Under the pieces are notes generated by a model. That model had not been told where the DNA came from, searched no databases, and saw only the letters and a program-made list of their open reading frames with translations. Made by a program: the position numbers and the translations under genes. This document shows, piece after piece, positions 37,490 through 46,482 of a DNA stretch of 64,000 nt (the first letter of the stretch is position 1; each line of letters begins with the position of its first letter). Source of the DNA: an uncultured Paracoccus sp. (GTDB lineage Bacteria > Pseudomonadota > Alphaproteobacteria > Rhodobacterales > Rhodobacteraceae); assembly GCF_945915435.1 (NCBI RefSeq), contig NZ_CAMEFG010000006.1, positions 29,467 through 93,466 on the forward strand, read 5' to 3'.

Positions 37490-38241
37490 GTTCCCCGAAA
37501 CTCCGGTTTGCGTTTCTCGCGGAAGGCGCGGATGCCCTCGGCCTTGTCATGGCTGTCCAGCAGCGCCTCGAAGCCCGCGCGTTCGGCCTGCAATGCCAGC
37601 GGGGTCTCGGCCCCGGCGGTCAGCGCGGCCTTGGCTGCACAAAGGGCCAGGGGCGCGCGCAGGGCCAGTTTGGCGGCCAAGGCTTCGGCATGGGGCAGGG
37701 CGTCACCCTCGGCCAGATGCGAGGCGAGGCCCCAGTCGAACGCCGTGGCGGCGTCGATGATCTCGCCCGTCAGGACCATGCGGGCGGTGCGGGCCGGGCC
37801 GATGCGCGCCATCAGCCGCTGGCCGCCTCCCGCACCGGGGATCAGGCCCAGATTGGTCTCGGGCAGGCCCATGCGCGCGGTCTGGCCGGCCACCAGCAGG
37901 TCGGCCATCAGCGCCAGTTCCAGCCCGCCGCCAAGGGCGAAGCCGTCCACCGCCGCGATCAGGGGCTTGGGAAAGGCGCGAATGGCGGCCCAATGCGCCT
38001 TGCGCGGATCGCGCGCGCCTTCGACCGCGGTCTTGCCCTCGATCTCGCCGATATCGGCGCCGGCGGCGAAGTTCCCGCCATGTCCGCAAAGCAGCACCGC
38101 GCGGCAACCGGGGTCCGCCGCAAGCCCGTCCAGCACCTGCGCGATCTGTTCCAGCAGCGCCGTGTTCAGCGCGTTCCTGGCCTGGGGCCGGTGCAGCACC
38201 AGGCGCGACCAGCCCGGCAACGGATCATGTATCAGCATCAT
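37486..38241 (-). CDS. Enoyl-CoA hydratase (PaaF-like)
   Basis: 251 residues of the crotonase fold. Oxyanion-hole segments are GGNFAAGADIGEIEGK and AVDGFALGGGLELALMAD. The glutamate-containing region is LPETNLGLIPGAGGGQRL, typical of true hydratases. First gene of the leftward hydratase-dehydrogenase-thiolase operon. Its start lies 25 bases from the 38266-38301 inverted repeat, so that operator probably controls it together with the divergent operon. Confidence 0.92.
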   Translation of the reverse strand: MMLIHDPLPGWSRLVLHRPQARNALNTALLEQIAQVLDGLAADPGCRAVLLCGHGGNFAAGADIGEIEGKTAVEGARDPRKAHWAAIRAFPKPLIAAVDGFALGGGLELALMADLLVAGQTARMGLPETNLGLIPGAGGGQRLMARIGPARTARMVLTGEIIDAATAFDWGLASHLAEGDALPHAEALAAKLALRAPLALCAAKAALTAGAETPLALQAERAGFEALLDSHDKAEGIRAFREKRKPEFRGT

Positions 38242-38265
38242 GGCACGATCATGCCACAGCGCAAA

Positions 38266-38301
38266 ATCATTTCAAGCTTAAAAGTTCAAGCTTGAAATGA
38301 T
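38266..38301. promoter_or_regulatory. Perfect inverted repeat between divergent catabolic operons, probable MarR operator
   Basis: Left arm ATCATTTCAAGCTT (38266-38279) and right arm AAGCTTGAAATGAT (38288-38301) are exact reverse complements across the 8-base spacer AAAAGTTC. Each arm also sits in its own shorter palindrome built on CAAGCTTG-like cores (TTCAAGCTTGAA at 38286-38297 is itself perfect, and TTCAAGCTTAAA at 38271-38282 is near-perfect), so two dimers could bind side by side. The site is between the hydratase start (38241) and the monooxygenase start (38347). The MarR gene at 41363 in the rightward operon is the likely binder. Confidence 0.8.
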
Positions 38302-38346
38302 TCTGATTCGGTGTCAGCTTCCCCGGAAACGACACGGGGGTGAGCG

Positions 38347-40632
38347 ATGAAGATCTTGTGCATGGGCGGGGGACCGGCGGGCCTTTACTTCGCCATTTCG
38401 ATGAAGCTGCGCGATCCCTCGCATCAGGTCACGGTGCTGGAGCGCAACAAGGCCAACGACACCTTCGGCTGGGGCGTGGTGCTGTCGGACGATGCGCTGG
38501 GGCGGATGCAGCAGAACGACCCCGCCAGCACCGAGGCGATCCGCAGCCATTTCGCCTATTGGGACGATATCGCGGTGGTCCATGACGGCCAGCGCACGGT
38601 GTCCGGCGGGCATGGTTTCGCGGGCATCGGGCGCAAGCAGATGCTGATCCTGCTGCAAGCCCGCGCGCGCGAACTGGGCGTCGATCTGCAATTCGAGACC
38701 GAGTTCCGCTCGGCCGAGGATTATCGCCGGGACTACGACCTGGTGGTGGGTTGCGACGGCATCAACAGCCAGGTGCGCAAGGAATATGCCGGGGTGTTCC
38801 AGCCCGATATCGATACCCGTCTGTGCAAGTTCGTCTGGCTGGGCACGAACCAGAAATTCGACGACGCCTTCACCTTCATCTTCGAGCGGACCGAGCATGG
38901 CTGGATCTGGGCGCATGTCTACCAGTTCGACGACAACACCGCGACCTTCATCGTCGAGACCCTGCCCGAGACCTGGGATAAGCTGGGTTTCGCCGACATG
39001 TCCAAGGAAGAAACGGTCGAGACCTGCCGCAGGATCTTCGAGCGCCATCTGGGTGGGCACGAGCTGCGGTCGAACGCGGCGCATCTGCGCGGCTCGGCGG
39101 TGTGGATGCAGTTCCCGCGCGTGATCTGCGAGAAGTGGTATCACGAAAACGTCGTGCTGATGGGCGATGCGGCGGCGACGGGGCATTTCTCGATCGGCTC
39201 GGGCACGCGGCTGGCGTTCGACAGCGCCATCGCGCTGGCCGAATACCTGCATTCCGAACCCGACATGCAGGCGGCCTTCGCCCGCTATCAGGAGGAACGC
39301 CGCATCGAGGTGCTGCGCCTGCAATCCGCCGCCCGCAACAGCCTCGAATGGTTCGAGCAGGTCGAGCGTTACCTGGACATGGAGCCGGTCCAGTTCGCCT
39401 ATTCGCTGCTGACCCGCAGCCAGCGCATCAGCCACGAGAACCTGCGCCTGCGCGATCCCGATTGGCTGGGGCAGGCCGAGGACTGGTTCCAGGCGCGCGC
39501 CGGCGGAAAGCCCGGCAGCCGCCCGATGTTCGCGCCCTTCAAGTTGCGCAACATGGAGCTGAAGAACCGCATCGTCATGTCGCCGATGGCGCAATACAAG
39601 GCGGTGGACGGCTGCCCGACCGACTGGCACCTGATCCATTACGCCGAACGCGCCAAGGGCGGCGCGGCGATGATCTACACCGAAATGACCTGCGTTTCCG
39701 CCGAAGGCCGGATCACCCCGGGCTGCCCCGGCCTCTATGCGCCCGAACATGAGGCGGCCTGGAAGCGGCTGGCTGATTTCATCCATGCGGAAACCTCATG
39801 CAAGCTGTGCATGCAGATCGGCCATTCGGGGCGCAAGGGTTCGACCTGCGTGCCCTGGGACGGCGGCATCGACGCGCCGCTGCCGACCGGCAACTGGGAG
39901 GTGATGGCGGCCAGTGCGATCCCCTACAAGCCCGGCAATGTCGTGCCGAAGGAAATGGACCGTGCCGACATGGATATGGTGCTGGGCCAGTTCGTCGCCG
40001 CGACCGAAATGGCCGCCCGCGCCGGCGCCGACATGATCGAGATGCACGCGGCCCACGGCTATCTGCTGGCCACCTTCATCTCGCCCGTGACCAACAGGCG
40101 CACGGACGAATATGGCGGGTCGCTGGAAAACCGGATGCGCTATCCGCTGGAGGTTTTCCGGGCGATGCGCGCGGCATGGGGCGAGGACAAGCCCATGTCG
40201 GTGCGGATTTCCGCGAATGACTGGATCGACGGCGGCGTCGATCCCGAAGAGGCGGTCGAGATCGCGAAGATGTTCGCCGAGGCCGGGGCCGATATCATCG
40301 ACGTGTCCTCGGGCCAGACCGATCCGGCGGAACGGCCGGTCTATGGCCGGATGTTCCAGACCCCGTTTTCCGACCGTATCCGCAACGAGGCCGGGCTGGC
40401 GACGATGACGGTCGGCAATATCAGCGATTTCGACCAGGTGAACGGTATCCTGATGGCGGGCCGCGCCGATCTGGTCTGCCTTGCGCGGATGCATCTGGCC
40501 GACCCCTACTGGACGCTGCACGCGGCGGTCGATCAGGGCGAGCAGGACGTGGCATGGCCCGCGCCCTACAAGGGCGGGCGCGACCTGCTCTATCGCCTGC
40601 GCGAGCGCCAGCAAGAGGCGATCCGGGCATGA
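38347..40632 (+). CDS. abmA: Fused flavin monooxygenase / old-yellow-enzyme reductase: anthraniloyl-CoA monooxygenase-reductase
   Basis: 761 residues in two parts. Residues 1-390 are a salicylate-hydroxylase-type FAD monooxygenase (MGGGPAGLYFAISMK, VGCDGINSQVR, LMGDAAATGHFSIGSGTRLA). Residues about 395-761 are an FMN-dependent OYE domain (NRIVMSPMAQYKAVDG, IGHSGRKGS, HAAHGYLLATFISPVTNRR). This architecture is that of 2-aminobenzoyl-CoA monooxygenase/reductase, which hydroxylates and reduces the ring of anthraniloyl-CoA using NADH and O2. Salicylyl-CoA 5-hydroxylase relatives share it. The aminobenzoate-CoA ligase at 44839 and kynU in the window favour the anthraniloyl assignment. Stop overlaps the SDR start (ATGA). 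Confidence 0.92.
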   Translation: MKILCMGGGPAGLYFAISMKLRDPSHQVTVLERNKANDTFGWGVVLSDDALGRMQQNDPASTEAIRSHFAYWDDIAVVHDGQRTVSGGHGFAGIGRKQMLILLQARARELGVDLQFETEFRSAEDYRRDYDLVVGCDGINSQVRKEYAGVFQPDIDTRLCKFVWLGTNQKFDDAFTFIFERTEHGWIWAHVYQFDDNTATFIVETLPETWDKLGFADMSKEETVETCRRIFERHLGGHELRSNAAHLRGSAVWMQFPRVICEKWYHENVVLMGDAAATGHFSIGSGTRLAFDSAIALAEYLHSEPDMQAAFARYQEERRIEVLRLQSAARNSLEWFEQVERYLDMEPVQFAYSLLTRSQRISHENLRLRDPDWLGQAEDWFQARAGGKPGSRPMFAPFKLRNMELKNRIVMSPMAQYKAVDGCPTDWHLIHYAERAKGGAAMIYTEMTCVSAEGRITPGCPGLYAPEHEAAWKRLADFIHAETSCKLCMQIGHSGRKGSTCVPWDGGIDAPLPTGNWEVMAASAIPYKPGNVVPKEMDRADMDMVLGQFVAATEMAARAGADMIEMHAAHGYLLATFISPVTNRRTDEYGGSLENRMRYPLEVFRAMRAAWGEDKPMSVRISANDWIDGGVDPEEAVEIAKMFAEAGADIIDVSSGQTDPAERPVYGRMFQTPFSDRIRNEAGLATMTVGNISDFDQVNGILMAGRADLVCLARMHLADPYWTLHAAVDQGEQDVAWPAPYKGGRDLLYRLRERQQEAIRA

Positions 40633-41366
40633 CTCTTTCGGGCAAGCGCGTTCTGGTCACGGGGGGCGGCACCGGCGTCGGTGCCGACCTCGCGGCGGGC
40701 TTCGCCGCTGTCGGGGCCGAAGTGGTAATCTGCGGCAGGCGCGCCGCGCCGCTGGACGCCGTGGCTAAGCGCACCGGCGCGCGCGCCCTGACGGCGGATG
40801 TGACCGACGAGGCCAGCGTCAAGGCGCTGTTCGCGGATGCCGGGCCTTGCGATATCGTCATCGCCAATGCCGGTGCGGCGGACAGCGCGCCCTTTGGCCG
40901 CACCACTCTGGACCAGTGGAACGCGATGCTGGCGGTGAACCTGACCGGCACCTTCCTGACCTTCCGCGAGGGGCTGGCGCAGATGCCGGGCTGGGGGCGG
41001 CTGATCGCGGTGGCCTCGACGGCGGGGCTGAAGGGCTACGGCTATGTCGCGCCTTATGCTGCGGCCAAGCATGGCGTGGTGGGGCTGGTGCGCAGCTTGG
41101 CGCTGGAACTGGCGAAGACGCCGGTGACGGTGAACGCGCTATGTCCGGGTTTCCTCGATACCGAGATGACCGACCGTTCCGTCGCCAATATCGCCGCCAG
41201 GACCGGCAAAAGCCCTGAACAGGCCCGCGCCACGCTGGCCGCGAACAACCCGCAAAAGCGCCTGATCCAGCCCGCCGAGGTCACTGCCGCCGCGCTGTGG
41301 CTGTGCGCGCCGGGATCGGAGGGGATCAACGGCCAGGCCATCGCCATCGCCGGAGGCGAGATATGA
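40629..41366 (+). CDS. Short-chain dehydrogenase/reductase
   Basis: 245 residues. NAD(P)-binding VLVTGGGTGVGADLAAGFA, NAG motif (VIANAGAADSAPF), catalytic Ser in IAVASTAGLKGYG and the YxxxK in YAAAKHGVVG (Tyr-Ala-Ala-Ala-Lys). The ending IAIAGGEI is classical. It is coupled to the monooxygenase/reductase gene and to marR by four-base overlaps at both ends. Likely role is oxidation or reduction of an alicyclic CoA-thioester intermediate of the anthraniloyl-CoA route (inference). Confidence 0.92.
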   Translation: MTLSGKRVLVTGGGTGVGADLAAGFAAVGAEVVICGRRAAPLDAVAKRTGARALTADVTDEASVKALFADAGPCDIVIANAGAADSAPFGRTTLDQWNAMLAVNLTGTFLTFREGLAQMPGWGRLIAVASTAGLKGYGYVAPYAAAKHGVVGLVRSLALELAKTPVTVNALCPGFLDTEMTDRSVANIAARTGKSPEQARATLAANNPQKRLIQPAEVTAAALWLCAPGSEGINGQAIAIAGGEI

Positions 41367-41794
41367 GCGAAGGGTCCAAGCGCCGGCTGAAGCTTTGGAT
41401 CCGCCTGCTGGGAGCGACCCGGCAGGCCGAGAACGAATTGCGCGAATATCTGCGCGTGACCCATGACACGACGCTGCCGCGTTTCGACGTGATGGCCGCG
41501 CTCTATCGCCGCCGCGAGGGGCTGACGATGGGCGAGTTGTCGCGGATGCTGCTTGTGTCCAACGGCAATGCCACGGTGGTGGTGGACCGGCTGGAAAAGG
41601 ACGGGCTGGCCCGGCGCCAGCAATCGGAAACCGACCGCCGCGCGGTGCTGGTGGCGCTGACGCCCGAGGGGCTGGCGGTCTTCGAGAAGCTGGCTGCGGG
41701 CCACGAGGCCGAGGTGGCGCGGATCTTTGCGCGGCTGAGCGACGAGGATGTGGATATGATCACGGAAATCCTGAAAAGGGCGGAGAGACCATGA
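41363..41794 (+). CDS. MarR-family transcriptional regulator
   Basis: 143 residues. The winged helix is visible in [40 protein letters not shown] and [20 protein letters not shown], the wing with the conserved D-R-R. Regulators of this group commonly bind aromatic acyl-CoA esters and repress aromatic-acid operons. It is embedded in the operon it probably controls and likely binds the 38266-38301 palindrome. Starts and stops overlap both neighbours (ATGA). Confidence 0.93.
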   Translation: MSEGSKRRLKLWIRLLGATRQAENELREYLRVTHDTTLPRFDVMAALYRRREGLTMGELSRMLLVSNGNATVVVDRLEKDGLARRQQSETDRRAVLVALTPEGLAVFEKLAAGHEAEVARIFARLSDEDVDMITEILKRAERP

Positions 41795-42618
41795 GCGAAC
41801 TGACCAGAACCCAGCTTGCGGACCTGAAGCCGCGCCATTTCCTGTGGCAGGTCGAGGACCGCATCGCCACGATCCGGCTGGACCGCCCCGACCGCAAGAA
41901 CCCGCTGACATTCGAGAGCTATGCCGAGTTGCGCGACACCTTCCGCGCGCTGGTCTATGCGACGGATGTGGACGTGGTGATCTTTGCCTCGAATGGCGGG
42001 AATTTCTGCTCGGGCGGGGATGTGCATGACATCATCGGGCCGCTGGTGGGCATGGACATGAAGGACCTGCTGGCCTTCACCCGGATGACCGGCGATCTGG
42101 TCAAGGCGATGATCGGCTGCGGCAAGCCCATCATCGCGGCGGTGGATGGGATCTGCGTCGGCGCGGGAGCGATCGTCGCGATGGCCTCGGACCTGCGGCT
42201 GGCGACGGCGGATGCGAAATGCGCCTTCTTGTTCACCCGCGTCGGGCTGGCGGGCTGCGACATGGGCGCCTGCGCCATGCTGCCGCGCATTATCGGGCAG
42301 GGGCGCGCGGCCGAGTTGCTGTATACGGGCCGGGTGATGGGCGCCGGGGAAGGCGAGAGGTGGGGCTTCTGGAACGCGCTGCATGACGCGGACGCGCTTG
42401 AGGACGAGGCGCGGAAGCTGGCGCGGCGGATCGCCTCGGGTCCGGTCTTTGCGCATGGGATCACCAAGACCCAGTTGAACCAGGAATGGAGCATGGGGCT
42501 GGAGCAGGCCATCGAGGCCGAGGCGCAGGCGCAGGCGATCTGCATGCAGACCCGCGATTTTGAGCGTGCCTATCACGCCTTCGTCGCCAAGGAGAAGCCG
42601 GTTTTCGAGGGCGACTGA
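41791..42618 (+). CDS. Enoyl-CoA hydratase/isomerase family protein
   Basis: 275 residues of the crotonase superfamily: [57 protein letters not shown] and [20 protein letters not shown]. The usual catalytic glutamates are replaced around the last segment (GCDMGA), so it may be a ring-opening hydrolase, isomerase or lyase rather than a simple hydratase. It is about 20 residues longer than the 37486 paralogue. It follows marR and precedes the homopolymer tract that separates it from the acyl-CoA dehydrogenase. Confidence 0.88.
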   Translation: MSELTRTQLADLKPRHFLWQVEDRIATIRLDRPDRKNPLTFESYAELRDTFRALVYATDVDVVIFASNGGNFCSGGDVHDIIGPLVGMDMKDLLAFTRMTGDLVKAMIGCGKPIIAAVDGICVGAGAIVAMASDLRLATADAKCAFLFTRVGLAGCDMGACAMLPRIIGQGRAAELLYTGRVMGAGEGERWGFWNALHDADALEDEARKLARRIASGPVFAHGITKTQLNQEWSMGLEQAIEAEAQAQAICMQTRDFERAYHAFVAKEKPVFEGD

Positions 42619-42632
42619 CATGAGGGGGCAGG

Positions 42633-42780
42633 CGGGGGGGGCCGCCCCCCCCCCCCCCCCCCCGGGGGGGGGGGGGGCCCCCGGGGGGGCCCCGCCGGGG
42701 GGGGGGGGGGCGGGGGGGTGCGCGGCTGTGCGGGTGCGGGCCGTTTGGGGGGGCGCGCGGGGGCTGCCGCCCCCGCCCCC
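42633..42780. repeat. Extreme G/C homopolymer tract
   Basis: An almost pure G/C stretch with 19 consecutive C (42645-42663), then 14 G (42664-42677), 5 C, 7 G, and another run of 14 G (42697-42710), followed by further G and C runs. The runs are mutually complementary and could form stable hairpins or quadruplexes. Such runs are unusual even in this genome and are prone to slippage during replication and to sequencing or assembly error, so length and exact order may be unreliable. Confidence 0.85.
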
Positions 42781-42785
42781 CCGCT

Positions 42786-42809
42786 CCAAGGGGCGCGCGC
42801 GCCCCTTGG
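42786..42809. terminator. Perfect 24-base palindrome at the end of the homopolymer region
   Basis: CCAAGGGGCGCG followed at once by CGCGCCCCTTGG, exact reverse complements without a loop, 26 bases before the acyl-CoA dehydrogenase start. It could act as an attenuating hairpin or RNA-processing site inside the operon, or as a protein-binding site. No U tract follows (GAAAACCCC), so simple rho-independent termination is unlikely. Confidence 0.45.
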
Positions 42810-42835
42810 AAAACCCCGCAGGCAGAGGAATGGAC

Positions 42836-43972
42836 ATGGCGGATCGCAGCTTTCTGGACTGGCCCTTTTTCGAGGCCCGCCACCGCGAACTGGCGGCGGC
42901 GCTGGACGAGTGGTGCGCCGCGCATCTGCCGGTGGATCACGGCGACGTCGATGCGGCCTGCCGCGGGCTGGTCGCGGCATTGGGCGAGGCGGGATTTTTG
43001 CGCCACTCCGGTGCGGGTGAGGGCGAACGGCTGGATGTGCGCAGCCTGTGCCTGATCCGCGAGACGCTGGCGCGCCACGACGCGCTGGCCGATTTCGCCT
43101 TTGCCATGCAGGGGCTGGGCATGGGCGCGGTGTCGCTGTTCGGCACGCCGGGCCAGCGTGAATGGCTGGACCGGACCCGCGCGGGCCGCGCGATTTCCGC
43201 CTTCGCCCTGACCGAGCCGGGTTCGGGTTCCGATGTTGCCAACACCGCGACGCTGGCCGAGCGCGCGCCGGGCGGCTGGCGGCTGACGGGCGAAAAGACC
43301 TATATCTCGAACGGCGGCATCGCGGATATCTACGTGATCTTCGCCCGCACGGGCGAGGCGCCGGGCGCGCGCGGCCTTTCGGCCTTCCTGATGCCGGCGG
43401 ACAGCCCCGGCCTGACCATCGCCGAGCGGATCGAGGTCATCGCCCCCCATCCCCTGGCGCGGCTGAAGCTGGACGGCGTGGTCCTGCCCGACGACGCCCT
43501 GATCGGCAAGCCGGGCGAGGGGTTCAAGCTGGCCATGTCCGTCCTCGACGTGTTCCGCCCGACGGTGGGCGCGGCGGCGCTTGGCATGGCCCGGCGGGCG
43601 CTGGACGAGGCGCTGGCGCGCACGCGGACGCGCCGCATCCAGGGCCAGTCGCTGAGCGATCTGCAAATGGTGCAGGGTCATCTGGCCGACATGGCCTTGA
43701 AGGTCGATGCGGCGGCGCTGCTGGTCTATCGCGCCGCCTGGGTCAAGGACATGGGCGCCCCCCGCATCACCCGCGAGGCGGCGATGGCCAAGCTTTTCGC
43801 GACCGAGGCCGCGCAAGAGGTGATCGACGCGGCGCTGCAACTGCATGGGGGCGACGGGGTGCGCAAGGGCTTCGCGGTCGAAAGCCTGTATCGCGACATC
43901 CGCGCCCTGCGCATCTACGAAGGCGCCAGCGATGTGCAGCGCGTCGTCATCGCGCGGAGCATCCTGCCATGA
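42836..43972 (+). CDS. Acyl-CoA dehydrogenase
   Basis: 378 residues. FAD-binding segments are [15 protein letters not shown] and [15 protein letters not shown]. The C-terminal half has [16 protein letters not shown] and [15 protein letters not shown], where the glutamate of YEG is in the position of the catalytic base. AGAGGA lies six bases before the ATG at 42836, preferred over the ATG at 42830. It introduces the double bond in the acyl-CoA formed after ring cleavage. The stop overlaps the thioesterase start. Confidence 0.92.
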   Translation: MADRSFLDWPFFEARHRELAAALDEWCAAHLPVDHGDVDAACRGLVAALGEAGFLRHSGAGEGERLDVRSLCLIRETLARHDALADFAFAMQGLGMGAVSLFGTPGQREWLDRTRAGRAISAFALTEPGSGSDVANTATLAERAPGGWRLTGEKTYISNGGIADIYVIFARTGEAPGARGLSAFLMPADSPGLTIAERIEVIAPHPLARLKLDGVVLPDDALIGKPGEGFKLAMSVLDVFRPTVGAAALGMARRALDEALARTRTRRIQGQSLSDLQMVQGHLADMALKVDAAALLVYRAAWVKDMGAPRITREAAMAKLFATEAAQEVIDAALQLHGGDGVRKGFAVESLYRDIRALRIYEGASDVQRVVIARSILP

Positions 43973-44388
43973 TCTACCGCCGCCGCATTCCGGTCGAGTT
44001 CAACCATTGCGACGCCGCGGGGATCGTCTTCTATCCCCGCTATTTCGAGATGATCAACTCGATGATCGAGAATTTCTTCGGCCATGTGCTGGGCTACGGC
44101 TTCGCCCGCATCCATGTCGATGAACGCTGCGCATTGCCGACGGCGCAGATCGAGGTGCGCTTCCTGTCCCCGACCCGGCTGGGCGAGGTGCTGGATTTCG
44201 CGCTGGAGGTCGAACATGTCGGCCGCTCCAGCGCGCGCTTCGTCCAGCGCGCCGGCGTGGGCGGGCAGGCGAAACTGCAATGCGTCTCGACCCTGGTCTG
44301 GGTGGGCCGCGATGGGCGGCCCGCGTCCTGGCCACGGGAAATTCGCAGCAAAATGGTGGAATTCAAGGAGAAAAGCGATGATGCATGA
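43969..44388 (+). CDS. Acyl-CoA thioesterase (4-hydroxybenzoyl-CoA thioesterase / YbgC hotdog type)
   Basis: 139 residues. The opening [20 protein letters not shown] contains the D-x-x-G-I-V-F-Y active-site phrase of 4-hydroxybenzoyl-CoA thioesterases, with Asp as the catalytic residue. Probably a cytosolic tetramer. It may release free acids from dead-end CoA esters and recover CoA in the anthraniloyl-CoA pathway. Its end overlaps the start of the RidA-like gene by 11 bases, another sign of coupled translation. Confidence 0.92.
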   Translation: MIYRRRIPVEFNHCDAAGIVFYPRYFEMINSMIENFFGHVLGYGFARIHVDERCALPTAQIEVRFLSPTRLGEVLDFALEVEHVGRSSARFVQRAGVGGQAKLQCVSTLVWVGRDGRPASWPREIRSKMVEFKEKSDDA

Positions 44389-44776
44389 GGTTCTGCACCC
44401 CAAGGGCTGGAAGGCGACGCCGGGCTATTCCAACGGTATCGCCGCGACGGGTCGGATGGTGTTCACCGGCGGCGTGATCGGCTGGAACGACCAGCAGGAA
44501 TTCGAGAACGACGATTTCGCCGCCCAGGTCCGCACCGCGCTGCAATCCATCGTCGCCATCCTGGCCGAGGCCGGCGCGGGTCCCGAACACCTGGTCCGGC
44601 TGACCTGGTATGTCACCGACAAGCGCGAATACCTGGGCGCGCTGAAAGACATCGGGCAGGCCTACAAGGAACTCATCGGCCGGAACTTTCCGGCGATGGC
44701 GCTGGTGCAGGTCGTGGCGCTGGTCGAGGACCGCGCCAAGGTCGAGATCGAGGCAACCGCCGTAATCCCCGCCTGA
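44378..44776 (+). CDS. RidA-family protein of the anthranilate operon
   Basis: 132 residues. VFTGGVIGWNDQQEFEND, VRLTWYVTDKREYLGALKDI with the ligand arginine, and the terminal VEIEATAVIPA mark the RidA/YjgF superfamily. AAGGAG lies eight bases before the ATG. In anthraniloyl-CoA metabolism the ring-reduced product carries an enamine nitrogen, so a RidA-like deaminase here would have a clear chemical role: imine/enamine hydrolysis that releases ammonium. That role is inference from chemistry and position. Confidence 0.9.
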   Translation: MMHEVLHPKGWKATPGYSNGIAATGRMVFTGGVIGWNDQQEFENDDFAAQVRTALQSIVAILAEAGAGPEHLVRLTWYVTDKREYLGALKDIGQAYKELIGRNFPAMALVQVVALVEDRAKVEIEATAVIPA

Positions 44777-44838
44777 AGGGGAAGGCAATCGCGGGCAGGT
44801 CACGCCAAGATGCCGCCCGCCCAACTGGGAGACCGAAG

Positions 44839-46482
44839 ATGACCGCCAACCTGCCGCTTGGACCCTCGGGGCATGTCGATACTTTCTCGCGCGACAACCT
44901 GCCCCCGGCCGATGCCTGGCCCCGGTTGAATCTGGAGGGGTTCGACTATCCCGAATACCTGAACGCGGCGGTCGAGATGACCGACCGCATGGTCGAAAAG
45001 GGATTCGGCGACCGCGTCGCGCTGATCGGCAACGGCCGTTCGCGCACCTACAAGGAACTGACCGACTGGACCAACCGCATCGCCCATGCGCTGGTTCAGG
45101 ATTTCGGCGTCAGGCCCGGCAACCGGGTGCTGATCCGCTCGGCCAACAACCCGGCGATGGTGGCCTGCTGGCTGGCTGCGACCAAGGTGGGCGCGGTGGT
45201 CGTCAACACCATGCCGATGCTGCGCGCGGGCGAATTGGCCAAGTTCGTTGACAAGGCCCGGATCAGCCATGCGCTGTGCGACACCCGGCTGATGGAGGAG
45301 ATGGAACGGTGCCAGCAGGGCAGCGCCTTCCTGACGACGGTGGTGGGCTTCGACGGCACCGCCAACCATGACGCGGAACTGGACCGCGCCGCGCTGAAGA
45401 AGCCCGTGCGCTTCGACGCCGTGCGGACCGGGCGCGACGACGTGGCGCTCTTGGGCTTCACCTCGGGCACCACGGGCGAGGCCAAGGCGACCATGCATTT
45501 CCACCGCGACCTGCTGATCATCGCGGATGGCTATGCGCGCGAGGTGCTGAAGGTCACCCCCGACGATATCTTCATCGGCAGCCCGCCCCTGGCCTTTACC
45601 TTCGGGTTGGGCGGGCTTGCGATTTTCCCGCTGCGCTTTGGCGCGACGGCGGCGCTGCTGGAACAGGCCAGCCCGCCGAACATGGTCGAGATGATCCAGG
45701 AACACCGCGCCACCGTCTGCTTCACCGCGCCCACCGCCTACCGCGTGATGCTGCGCGCGATGGATCAGGGCGCGGACCTGTCCAGCCTGCGCGCCGCCGT
45801 CAGCGCGGGCGAGACGCTGCCCGCCCCGATCTACGACGAATGGCAGGCCCGGACCGGCAAGCCGATGCTGGACGGGATCGGCTCGACCGAGATGCTGCAT
45901 ATCTTCATCTCGAACCGTTTCGACGACCATCGGCCGGGCTGCACCGGCAAGCCGGTCGCGGGCTATCAGGCGAAGATCGTCGGCGACGACATGCAAGAAC
46001 TGCCGCGCGGAGAGGTCGGGCGTCTGGCCGTGCGCGGACCGACCGGCTGCCGCTATCTGGCCGATCCCGACAAGCAGGGCGTCTATGTCCAGGACGGCTG
46101 GAACCTGACCGGCGACGCCTTCCGGCAGGATCGGGACGGGTATTTCCACTTTGCCGCCCGCACCGACGACATCATCCTGTCGGCGGGCTACAATATCGCC
46201 GGACCCGAGGTCGAGGCCGCGCTGCTGTCCCATCCCGCCGTGCAGGAATGTGCCGTGATCGGCGCCCCGGACGAGGATCGCGGCCAGATCGTGCAGGCCC
46301 ATGTCGTGCTGGCCGCCGGGCATCAGGGCGATGCGGCGATGGCCAAGGCCTTGCAGGACCATGTGAAACAGGTGATCGCCCCCTTCAAATACCCGCGTAG
46401 CGTGATCTTTGCCGATGCGCTGCCCAAGACCGCGACCGGCAAGGTCCAGCGGTTCCAACTACGCAATGGCGGGGCGGCATGA
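44839..46482 (+). CDS. abmG: 2-aminobenzoate-CoA ligase (benzoate-CoA ligase family)
   Basis: 547-residue adenylate-forming ligase. The ATP loop is LLGFTSGTTGEAKATMHFHR, the A5-like motif is GIGSTEMLHIFISN, the hinge is TGDAFRQDRDGYFHFAARTD, and the catalytic lysine lies in LPKTATGKVQRFQ. It activates anthranilate (or benzoate) with CoA and ATP. Length and the HFHRD phrase fit benzoate/2-aminobenzoate ligases rather than fatty acyl-CoA synthetases. Operon context with the monooxygenase/reductase makes anthranilate the best substrate. Stop overlaps the next start (ATGA). Confidence 0.9.
   Translation: MTANLPLGPSGHVDTFSRDNLPPADAWPRLNLEGFDYPEYLNAAVEMTDRMVEKGFGDRVALIGNGRSRTYKELTDWTNRIAHALVQDFGVRPGNRVLIRSANNPAMVACWLAATKVGAVVVNTMPMLRAGELAKFVDKARISHALCDTRLMEEMERCQQGSAFLTTVVGFDGTANHDAELDRAALKKPVRFDAVRTGRDDVALLGFTSGTTGEAKATMHFHRDLLIIADGYAREVLKVTPDDIFIGSPPLAFTFGLGGLAIFPLRFGATAALLEQASPPNMVEMIQEHRATVCFTAPTAYRVMLRAMDQGADLSSLRAAVSAGETLPAPIYDEWQARTGKPMLDGIGSTEMLHIFISNRFDDHRPGCTGKPVAGYQAKIVGDDMQELPRGEVGRLAVRGPTGCRYLADPDKQGVYVQDGWNLTGDAFRQDRDGYFHFAARTDDIILSAGYNIAGPEVEAALLSHPAVQECAVIGAPDEDRGQIVQAHVVLAAGHQGDAAMAKALQDHVKQVIAPFKYPRSVIFADALPKTATGKVQRFQLRNGGAA

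Noticed and set aside
42560..42835. N-terminal extension of the acyl-CoA dehydrogenase frame through the homopolymer tract
   Set aside because: Gives Gly/Pro runs with no homology; the ATG at 42836 has a proper ribosome-binding site and family sequence follows.
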